Source: Acetobacteraceae bacterium (GTDB taxonomy: Bacteria; Pseudomonadota; Alphaproteobacteria; Acetobacterales; Acetobacteraceae). Taken from it: a stretch of DNA of 5,282 nucleotides. Made by a program: the position numbers and the translations under genes. The notes below the pieces were generated by a model that was given only the letters and a program-made list of their open reading frames with translations, was not told the origin of the DNA and did not search any database. The stretch lies in contig CANHTE010000141.1 in the NCBI GenBank assembly GCA_947462945.1, forward strand, positions 1-5,282, given 5' to 3'. Below are positions 1 through 5,282 of the stretch, piece by piece. The number at the start of each line of letters is the position of its first letter. Position 1 is the stretch's first letter.

Positions 1-2259
1 AGCCTGCTCGGCAAGGTCATTGGAGGCGCTCAGCACCTCCCCCGCCGAGCGCCCGGTCTCACCCGAAGCGGAGCGCACATCGTTGATCCGGCGCGTGACG
101 GCACCGGTGCCCTCGGCCACCAGCGCGGCACTCCGGGCGATTTCGCGCGTGGCGGCCCCTTGTTCCTCCACGGCGGCGGCGATGGCGGTGGTCACTTCAT
201 TCATGCGCTCGATGGTGGCGGTGATGGATTGCAGCGCCGCCACGGCCTGGCCGGTGCTGCCCTGGATGCCGCCGATCTGGGCCGCGATTTCCTCGGTGGC
301 CTTGGCCGTTTGCGCGGCCAGGTTCTTCACCTCGCTGGCAACGACCGCGAAGCCCTTGCCTGCATCGCCGGCCCGGGCCGCCTCGATGGTGGCGTTGAGA
401 GCGAGGAGATTGGTCTGCCCCGCAATATCACTGATCAACCGCACCACATCACCAATCTTGGCGGCGGCCTGGGCCAGGCCCTGCACCGTGCCATCGGTCA
501 CCCGCGCTTCCTGCGCGGCGGAGCGCGCAACCTCTGCGCCTTCGGCCACCTGACGGGTGATCTCGGACACGCTGGCGGCGAGTTCCTCGGCGCTGGCGGC
601 AACCGCCTGCACATCAGCACCCGCCTGGCCCGAGGCCTCGGCCACGGCATCCGCCTCCCGACCCGAAGTCGCGGCCGAGCCCGAGAGCGCATTCGCGGAT
701 TGCTGCATCTGCCCGGCGGCGGCGGCCACTGCATCCACAACGCCGCCCATTTCACGCTCGAAATCATCGGCGAGCTTCGCCTGGGCGGTGACCAAATTCC
801 AGATCAGCATGGGCGCGACATAATTGCCCGCACGGTCGCGGATGGCGGTGATGCTGAGGTCCAGCACCTCACCCCCCGTGGTGATCCGCGTGCGGTGCGG
901 CAGGCGTGACGGGTCGCTCAGCATGTCACGCTGATGCTTCGGGTGGCGATGGAAGATATCGATGCTTTGGCCCAGCATATCATCGGACTTTACCGGCATG
1001 ACATGCTCGATCAGCTTGATGAGGCGATGCGTCTCCGGATTCATATAGGTGATCCGGAAGTCATCCTTCGGGTCTGCCATCATGACGCCGACGGACATCT
1101 GCTCCAGCATCTGCTGGCGCGCAAAGGCCTGTTCCACTTCGCCGCGCAGCCCTTCCAGGGCGCCGGCGATCTGGCCGATTTCGTCGCGTCGGTTCTGGTC
1201 CGGCACGGGCTGCGCCGTGTCACCCGCCGCAATGGCACGCACCGCGACGGCCATGCGGCGCAGCGGCGTGCCGATGGCCCGCGCCGTGAACCAGCCCGAA
1301 ACCATGAGCATCAGCGCCGCGACAATGCCGATCATCCAGACGTGGCGCTCCATGGAGGCCATGGCTTCGGCCGCCGCTGCGGCATTGGTCTGTGCCTCGG
1401 CTTCCAGCGCCGTGGTCGCGGCGGTCAGAGCCGCCAGGGTGCGGTCCCGGGACGGGGTGGTCCGCGTGGTGCGCTGTTCATTGATGCGCGCTGCCAGGGC
1501 CATCACCGCCTCTGCCTGGGTGGTGAGGCTTTGGCCCGAAGCGACCAGGCGCTCCATGTCAGGCTTGACCGAGGCGGGGGCGGCGGCCGTCAGGCGGCGG
1601 GAATGCACGTTGCTTTGCGCCGCCGAACGCCGGGCGCGCGCGGCGGCCGCGGCATCATCCGTCGCGAGGTAGCGTTGGAGGCTGAGGCGAACCTCATTCA
1701 CGGCCTGGACGTAGGTGTTCATCACATCGCGCAGTTCGTCCCGTGCATCGCCCTCCACGCCGAATTGCAGATTGGCCATGGCGGCCTCCAAGGCCTGGTC
1801 GAACTCCGCGAAGCGCGGGAAGAAATCGCCGTCACGCTTCGTGATGAGTTCACGGCGGCTCGCGACAATTTCCGTGAGGGAGGTGCGATATTCAGCCAGC
1901 GCTTGTGACGTTGCCTCAAGCGGCGCGATGGCGGCGGGGGCGGAGAGGCCGCGTGCCCGTTCCAGCGCGCGACGGGCTTCAAGCAGGCTTGCCTCCATCG
2001 TCTGCGCCTCGGACTGGAGCCGGGCCGGCTGATTGGCCAGAAGCACGCCGCGCTGCGCGTTATTGGCCTCCATCAAAAGGCGCGCGGCGTCATAGCCGGC
2101 GACGCGTGCAGCAACGGCGCGGCGCTCGGCCGACTGGTCCTCGGCCACCCGGCCATTCTCCAGCGTGACCAGCGTCACCATCCCACCAAGCAGCAGAAGG
2201 CCGACGCTCAAGCTCGCTGCCAACTTCCGGCCGACGGACAAATCGCGGTAGAATTGCAT
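1..2259 (-). CDS. Transmembrane methyl-accepting chemotaxis protein with long periplasmic sensor, HAMP, PAS and MCP signalling domain (3' end outside window)
   Basis: This is a chemoreceptor that would pass ligand or energy signals to the CheA/CheW kinase array at the inner membrane. The minus-strand frame is open from ATG 2259 to the left edge (753 codons seen). Residues 13-33 form a hydrophobic first membrane helix. Residues 34-304 are Ala/Arg/Glu-rich and look wholly helical, the presumed periplasmic sensor. Residues 306-327 (from HVWMIGIV) form the second membrane helix. HAMP follows at about 325-378 (IGTPLRRM, then [10 protein letters not shown]). A PAS domain spans about 383-492 ([24 protein letters not shown] with His437, His439 and His442; [14 protein letters not shown]). 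The MCP domain starts near 515, with the conserved hairpin [17 protein letters not shown] around residue 624, then [15 protein letters not shown] and [14 protein letters not shown]. The end, including any CheR/CheB tether peptide, is missing. The start is supported by an AAGGAG Shine-Dalgarno 10 nt upstream. The gene is divergent from the flavin reductase gene. The family call is firm; the ligand is unknown. Confidence 0.95.
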   Translation of the reverse strand, partial: MQFYRDLSVGRKLAASLSVGLLLLGGMVTLVTLENGRVAEDQSAERRAVAARVAGYDAARLLMEANNAQRGVLLANQPARLQSEAQTMEASLLEARRALERARGLSAPAAIAPLEATSQALAEYRTSLTEIVASRRELITKRDGDFFPRFAEFDQALEAAMANLQFGVEGDARDELRDVMNTYVQAVNEVRLSLQRYLATDDAAAAARARRSAAQSNVHSRRLTAAAPASVKPDMERLVASGQSLTTQAEAVMALAARINEQRTTRTTPSRDRTLAALTAATTALEAEAQTNAAAAAEAMASMERHVWMIGIVAALMLMVSGWFTARAIGTPLRRMAVAVRAIAAGDTAQPVPDQNRRDEIGQIAGALEGLRGEVEQAFARQQMLEQMSVGVMMADPKDDFRITYMNPETHRLIKLIEHVMPVKSDDMLGQSIDIFHRHPKHQRDMLSDPSRLPHRTRITTGGEVLDLSITAIRDRAGNYVAPMLIWNLVTAQAKLADDFEREMGGVVDAVAAAAGQMQQSANALSGSAATSGREADAVAEASGQAGADVQAVAASAEELAASVSEITRQVAEGAEVARSAAQEARVTDGTVQGLAQAAAKIGDVVRLISDIAGQTNLLALNATIEAARAGDAGKGFAVVASEVKNLAAQTAKATEEIAAQIGGIQGSTGQAVAALQSITATIERMNEVTTAIAAAVEEQGAATREIARSAALVAEGTGAVTRRINDVRSASGETGRSAGEVLSASNDLAEQA

Positions 2260-2269
2260 GGATGGAGTA

Positions 2270-2275
2270 CTCCTT
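2270..2275 (-). promoter_or_regulatory. Ribosome binding site of the chemoreceptor gene
   Basis: Read on the minus strand, AAGGAG lies 10 nt before ATG 2259, within AAGAAGGAGTA. No other in-frame start near it has such a site, so it fixes the start of the receptor just ahead of its first membrane helix. Confidence 0.75.
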
Positions 2276-2367
2276 CTTCCACTCCCCTTTGGACCCGCAC
2301 GAATTAAGGCCTGGTGAAAGCCCTTCCTCCGAAACGCACCCGATGCGCGATTTACGCCAAAAATCTT

Positions 2368-2373
2368 AAAGGA
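2368..2373 (+). promoter_or_regulatory. Ribosome binding site of the flavin reductase gene
   Basis: AAAGGA ends 9 nt before ATG 2383. This favours that start over the in-frame GTG at 2314, which would add 23 residues ([23 protein letters not shown]) lacking any resemblance to the family's N-terminus. Confidence 0.7.
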
Positions 2374-2382
2374 TGCCTTATA

Positions 2383-3018
2383 ATGTTTTTTGACTTCGAA
2401 ACCCTTCCCACCGCTGATCGGTACAAGCTCATTGTCTCCACCATCGTGCCGCGGCCCATCGCCTGGGTGGTGACGCAAGATGCGCAGGGCGTGGTGAATG
2501 CGGCGCCCTATTCCTTCTTCAATGCATTTTCGGACAATCCCGTCGTGATCGGCATTGGCTGCGGGCCGAAGCCCTCAGGCTCGGCCAAGGACACGCTGGC
2601 CAATATCAAGGCACTCGGCCAATTCGTCGTCTGCCTCGTACCGCAATCGCATCTGCCGGCGATGAATATCACCGCCACCGATTTCGGCCCCGAGGTGGAT
2701 GAGCTGGCAGAGGCGAATTTGACCAAGGTCCCCTCCAGCAAAATCAAGGTGCCACGCATCGGCGAAAGCCCCGTCGCGCTCGAATGCGAAACCTTCCAAC
2801 TGATCCCCGTCGGGCATCACACCATCGTGCTGGGCAAGGTCCTGGCCATGCATGTGCGCGATGACGCCGTGATGGATGAGGCCAAGCGCTATATCGACAC
2901 GCCCAAGCTGGACCTGGTGGGCCGCATGCATGGGCGCGGCTGGTACACCCGCACCACCGACCGCGTGGAAGTGCCACGCATCACGCTGGAGGAATGGGAA
3001 GCCAAGAAGAAGGGCTGA
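2383..3018 (+). CDS. Flavin reductase family protein (FMN-binding split barrel, DIM6/NTAB type)
   Basis: The 211-residue cytoplasmic protein belongs to the flavin reductase-like FMN-binding split-barrel family. Members use NAD(P)H to reduce flavin, often supplying FMNH2 or FADH2 to a partner oxygenase, or bind FMN for an unknown reaction. The family is visible from the start ([16 protein letters not shown]), then [15 protein letters not shown] (residues 22-36), [21 protein letters not shown] (39-59, the core flavin-binding strand-loop), KDTLANI (69-75), and the C-terminal [14 protein letters not shown] (180-193). The length suits a single-domain member. Starting at ATG 2383 puts the domain at residue 1, preceded by a good Shine-Dalgarno. 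No signal peptide or membrane segment is present. The next gene starts 75 bp downstream on the same strand, but dyads in that spacer make co-transcription uncertain. No oxygenase partner is in the window, so the physiological substrate cannot be named. Confidence 0.9.
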   Translation: MFFDFETLPTADRYKLIVSTIVPRPIAWVVTQDAQGVVNAAPYSFFNAFSDNPVVIGIGCGPKPSGSAKDTLANIKALGQFVVCLVPQSHLPAMNITATDFGPEVDELAEANLTKVPSSKIKVPRIGESPVALECETFQLIPVGHHTIVLGKVLAMHVRDDAVMDEAKRYIDTPKLDLVGRMHGRGWYTRTTDRVEVPRITLEEWEAKKKG

Positions 3019-3019
3019 C

Positions 3020-3046
3020 CCGGCCCTGGCTTTGCCCTGTGGCCGG
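3020..3046 (+). terminator. Possible weak hairpin terminator after the flavin reductase gene
   Basis: CCGGCC (3020-3025) and GGCCGG (3041-3046) are a perfect 6-bp inverted repeat around a 15-nt loop, 1 bp after the TGA at 3016-3018. It is followed by CTTTGCGG rather than a proper T-tract, so termination would be inefficient. The octamer GGCTTTGC also occurs twice here (3028-3035 and 3045-3052). In GC-rich DNA a 6-bp dyad can arise by chance. Confidence 0.3.
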
Positions 3047-3060
3047 CTTTGCGGTAAAGA

Positions 3061-3086
3061 TGCGATGCAAATGAGAATGCGTCGCA
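3061..3086 (+). promoter_or_regulatory. Operator-like dyad with Fur-box resemblance upstream of the iron permease
   Basis: TGCGATGCA (3061-3069) and TGCGTCGCA (3078-3086) form a 9-bp inverted repeat with one T-G wobble and an 8-nt centre, AATGAGAA. The stretch GCAAATGAGAAT (3067-3078) resembles a Fur-box half-site; AATGAGAAT is a common variant of the canonical AATGATAAT. The opposite half is degenerate. The dyad ends 7 nt before the ATG of a ferric-iron-type permease, where an iron-responsive repressor site would be expected. The motif match and placement are seen; the regulator (Fur, Irr or another) is inferred. As RNA the same bases could form a start-proximal hairpin. Confidence 0.4.
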
Positions 3087-3093
3087 ACTCACG

Positions 3094-4740
3094 ATGAGCG
3101 CCACCGCTTTGGCCGGCACCACCAGCCGCCCGCCCCTTTGGGCGCGGATGACACCCGTTGTGGGCGCCCTCATCCTGCTGCCCATCGCCGCCGTGCTGGC
3201 CACCGCCATCAGCCCGGCGGGCGAGGCGTGGTTGCATATCTGGCGCAATTCCCTGGCCGAGATGCTGGGCACCACGGCAGCACTCGCCCTGCTGGTGGCC
3301 CTGATGGCGGGCAGCGCGGGTGCGTGCACCGCCTGGCTGGTGACCGCCTGCGAGTTCCGGGGCCGCGCCTTTCTGCAGGTGGCGCTGCTGCTGCCGCTGG
3401 CCATGCCCGCCTATGTCAGTGGCTATGCCTGGACCTGGCTGATGGATGTGGCGGGGCCGCTGCAATCCGCACTGCGCGGCATGATGGGCTGGCGATACGG
3501 CGATTACTGGTTCCCCGAGATGCGAACGCTGCATGGCGCGGCCCTGGTGCTGGCCATGGTGCTGTATCCTTATGTGTATCTGCTGTGCCGCGCGGCCTTC
3601 CTGGCGCAGTCCACCTGCCTCATTGAAGTCTCCCGCACGCTTGGCCATTCCCTGGCGCGCTGCTTCTGGCATGTGGCCTTGCCGCTGGCCCGGCCAGCGA
3701 TGGTGGCGGGCCTCGCGCTGGTGTTGATGGAAACCCTCGCGGATTTCGGCACGGTGCAATATTTCGGGCTGCGCACCCTCACCACTGGCATTTACGAGGC
3801 CTGGTTCGGCATGGGTGATCGTGGGGCCGCCAGCCAATTGGCCACAGCCCTGCTGTTCTGCGTGGGTTTGCTGCTGGCGCTGGAGCAAGCCAGCCGGGGC
3901 GGCCGGCGCTTCCACCCGATGACGACGCGCCACGCGCCTTTTCGGCCGGTGGTGTTGCGCGGCCCCAAGGCGGCGCTGGCCATGCTGGCCTGTACGGCGC
4001 CCTTGCTGTTGGGCTTCGTGATCCCGGCCGGGGCCTTGTTTGCCCTCATGCTTCAAGCGGGAGACCCGCTGTCACCCAGCCGCTTCCTGCCCTTCCTGAC
4101 GCATTCGCTGACGCTGGCCGCCATCACCGCCGTGCTTGCCGTGCTGCTGGCCGCCTGGCTGGCCTGGGCCGCACGGCTTTACCCCAGCACGACAGGCCGC
4201 TGGGTCAATCGCGCCGCCGGGCTGGGATATGCCATTCCCGGCTCGGTCATTGCCGTGGGCACGCTGGTGCCCTTCGGGATTTTCGACAATGCGCTGGATT
4301 CCTGGATGCGGGCGAGCTTCGGCGTGAGTACGGGCCTGTTGCTGTCAGGCACGGTGGCCGCGCTGATCTTCGCTTACCTGGTGCGCTTTCTGGGCGTGGC
4401 CCTCTCCTCGGTGGAGAGCGGCCTGGCGCGGCTGAAGCCCAGTTTTCAATCGGCCGCGCGTTCGCTGGGCTGCGGCCCAGGCGAGGCAGTGTGGCGCGTG
4501 GAATTGCCCCTCTCGCGCGGGGCCCTGCTGACGGCCGGCATCCTGGTGTTTGTGGACACGATGAAGGAATTGCCGGCGACCCTGATCGTCCGCCCTTTTG
4601 ACTTCGATACCCTGGCGGTGCGGGTTTATAATCTCGCCTCGGATGAGCGGCTGGCCGAGGCAAGCACCTCGGCCCTGCTCATCGTGCTGGCAGGCCTCCT
4701 GCCCGTGGTGGCGCTGACCCGGGCGATGAAGCGGAGTTGA
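3094..4740 (+). CDS. Ferric-iron-type ABC transporter permease, fused two-domain (FbpB/SfuB/HitB family)
   Basis: This 548-residue inner-membrane permease has two binding-protein-dependent transport domains in one chain, the arrangement of FbpB/SfuB ferric-iron importers (ThiP-like COG1178 group). About 12 membrane helices are apparent, near residues 19-40, 57-83, 92-118, 146-170, 197-215, 246-264, 296-322, 335-360, 374-394, 414-437, 476-494 and 522-543. Each half carries an EAA loop that docks the ATPase. The first is EVSRTLG...ALPLARPA (179-202), followed by ETLADFGTVQYFG. The second is SAARSLGCGPGEAVWRVELP (453-472), followed by DTMKELPATLIVRPFDFDTLA. Both halves are intact and the length is normal. 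An in-frame TAA at 3055 with no start codon between makes ATG 3094 the earliest start; it lacks a clear Shine-Dalgarno. The binding protein and ATPase are not next to it here. Ferric iron is the best substrate guess; thiamine or phosphonate permeases share this fold. Confidence 0.92.
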   Translation: MSATALAGTTSRPPLWARMTPVVGALILLPIAAVLATAISPAGEAWLHIWRNSLAEMLGTTAALALLVALMAGSAGACTAWLVTACEFRGRAFLQVALLLPLAMPAYVSGYAWTWLMDVAGPLQSALRGMMGWRYGDYWFPEMRTLHGAALVLAMVLYPYVYLLCRAAFLAQSTCLIEVSRTLGHSLARCFWHVALPLARPAMVAGLALVLMETLADFGTVQYFGLRTLTTGIYEAWFGMGDRGAASQLATALLFCVGLLLALEQASRGGRRFHPMTTRHAPFRPVVLRGPKAALAMLACTAPLLLGFVIPAGALFALMLQAGDPLSPSRFLPFLTHSLTLAAITAVLAVLLAAWLAWAARLYPSTTGRWVNRAAGLGYAIPGSVIAVGTLVPFGIFDNALDSWMRASFGVSTGLLLSGTVAALIFAYLVRFLGVALSSVESGLARLKPSFQSAARSLGCGPGEAVWRVELPLSRGALLTAGILVFVDTMKELPATLIVRPFDFDTLAVRVYNLASDERLAEASTSALLIVLAGLLPVVALTRAMKRS

Positions 4741-4744
4741 GGCG

Positions 4745-5221
4745 TCAGGCCTCGGCCATGCCGCTGGGCTGATCGGCCGGCTGGCCCAGGGTTTCGATCC
4801 GCCACACGGCGTAGCTGACCATCAAAGCGGCCGCCACCAGCACCAGATTGGCGATGCCCGGATTCACGAAGGGTGAGCGCTCGCCCGAGAGGCGGGCAAG
4901 ATCGGCACGCACCGTGCCCCAGGCATAAAGCGCTGAGATGAAAGAGGAAATGGCCGGAAGAAACACCATCACCACCGCCACCACCGCGATGGGCAGGCGC
5001 CACTTCTGCAATTGCGGCAGGAAGGCCGCGGCAATGAGCAGGCCGAGCGCGATGAACTTCACCTTGCTGAACCAGGGCAAGACATCCCAGGTGCTCATCA
5101 CCAGCGTTCCGGAACGACCGGAAACCTGAATCACGGGCAGGAAAGCCGCCAGGATGGCGAGGCCAACGCCCGAAAAAAGCAGCAGCATGGCCAGTTTGTC
5201 TTTTTGACCGGTCGCGAGCAT
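4745..5221 (-). CDS. Small four-helix inner-membrane protein of unknown function
   Basis: I do not recognise this family. The 158-residue product is strongly hydrophobic, with four likely membrane helices near residues 10-32, 54-71, 75-98 and 120-141, short loops and a polar C-terminal tail (ETLGQPADQPSGMAEA). The tripeptide FLP recurs at 27-29, 67-69 and 87-89, near the end of helices 1 and 2 and inside helix 3. There is no signal peptide cleavage motif, no Cys and no evident catalytic motif. ATG 5221 is chosen because AGGAGG lies 5 nt upstream; in-frame ATGs at 5236 and 5266 (adding 5 and 15 polar residues) have no such site. It is convergent with the iron permease, their stop codons separated by only 4 bp. 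Hydrophobicity pattern and ribosome binding site make a real gene likely; function is open. Confidence 0.83.
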   Translation of the reverse strand: MLATGQKDKLAMLLLFSGVGLAILAAFLPVIQVSGRSGTLVMSTWDVLPWFSKVKFIALGLLIAAAFLPQLQKWRLPIAVVAVVMVFLPAISSFISALYAWGTVRADLARLSGERSPFVNPGIANLVLVAAALMVSYAVWRIETLGQPADQPSGMAEA

Positions 5222-5226
5222 GGACG

Positions 5227-5232
5227 CCTCCT
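5227..5232 (-). promoter_or_regulatory. Ribosome binding site of the small membrane protein gene
   Basis: On the minus strand a perfect AGGAGG lies 5 nt before ATG 5221. It decides the start in favour of the 158-residue product over the two upstream in-frame ATGs. Confidence 0.75.
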
Positions 5233-5254
5233 GCATGGATGTTTGATTGCGGCA

Positions 5255-5270
5255 CGTTAATGACATAACG
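5255..5270. repeat. Short inverted repeat in the leader of the small membrane protein gene
   Basis: CGTTA (5255-5259) and TAACG (5266-5270) are inverted around ATGACA, directly followed by the 8-bp palindrome GAAATTTC (5271-5278). The segment is much more AT-rich than its surroundings and sits 34-49 bp upstream of the chosen start, where a promoter or operator would be expected. No convincing -35/-10 pair can be assigned. Confidence 0.3.
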
Positions 5271-5282
5271 GAAATTTCACAA

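Noticed and set aside
160..1908. Two long plus-strand open frames (160-909 and 934-1908) opposite the chemoreceptor
   Set aside because: They lie in the codon-paired antisense register of the MCP gene and give His/Gly/Arg-rich sequence without recognisable domains. The minus-strand MCP reading explains the DNA completely.
2314..2382. N-terminal extension of the flavin reductase from GTG 2314
   Set aside because: There is a strong ribosome binding site before ATG 2383, and the family's typical N-terminal sequence begins exactly there. The extension is basic and unrelated.
2379..2384. Perfect TATAAT hexamer
   Set aside because: It overlaps the flavin reductase start codon, has no -35 element at 16-18 bp, and a promoter there would miss the gene's own ribosome binding site. 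It is probably chance.
2575..4056. 493-codon open frame on the minus strand spanning most of the flavin reductase, the spacer and more than half of the permease
   Set aside because: It is exactly codon-paired with both plus-strand genes, whose GC-rich codon bias removes stops from the opposite frame. Its translation is low-complexity Gln/His/Gly/Arg with no domain, whereas both plus-strand genes are clear family members.
4247..4663. Minus-strand open frame of 138 codons inside the permease
   Set aside because: It is Pro/Arg/Ser-rich shadow translation with no domain, fully contained in an intact permease gene.
5222..5266. Longer N-terminus of the small membrane protein from ATG 5266 or ATG 5236
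   Set aside because: Neither ATG has a ribosome binding site, while AGGAGG sits 5 nt before ATG 5221. The extra residues are polar and would run through the ribosome binding site.

Overview
This window is a GC-rich bacterial chromosomal segment. Strong G/C bias at third codon positions and the types of protein point to an alphaproteobacterium. The chemotaxis receptor, with a PAS domain of a type I associate with Rhodospirillales-like genomes, and the ferric-iron permease fit an Acetobacteraceae/Rhodospirillales member such as a Roseomonas relative. That placement is inferred from protein character only. No marker gene, RNA gene, mobile element or CRISPR array is visible.

Layout. (1) Positions 1-2259, minus strand: the first 753 codons of a large transmembrane methyl-accepting chemotaxis protein (MCP). 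Its C-terminus lies beyond the left edge. It has a long periplasmic helical sensor, then HAMP, a cytoplasmic PAS domain and the MCP signalling domain. (2) Positions 2260-2382: a 123-bp divergent intergenic region holding both ribosome binding sites; I found no convincing promoter in it. (3) Positions 2383-3018, plus strand: a flavin reductase-like FMN-binding split-barrel protein. (4) Positions 3019-3093: a 75-bp spacer rich in dyads, including a terminator-like repeat and a Fur-box-like palindrome just before the next gene. (5) Positions 3094-4740, plus strand: a complete fused two-domain FbpB/SfuB-type ferric-iron ABC permease. (6) Positions 4745-5221, minus strand: a small four-helix membrane protein of unknown function, convergent with the permease and only 4 bp from it. 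(7) Positions 5222-5282: the 5' leader of that gene.

The genes do not form one obvious operon. The receptor and the flavin reductase are divergent. The reductase and permease are co-directional but separated by a spacer that looks able to terminate and restart transcription. The permease would need a periplasmic ferric-binding protein and an ATPase encoded elsewhere. A link between the flavin reductase and iron acquisition, through reduced flavin acting on ferric iron, is possible but rests only on adjacency. I see no clear new multi-gene system. The points most worth a second look are the operator-like dyad before the permease, the dual-sensor architecture of the MCP, and the repeated FLP motif in the small membrane protein.
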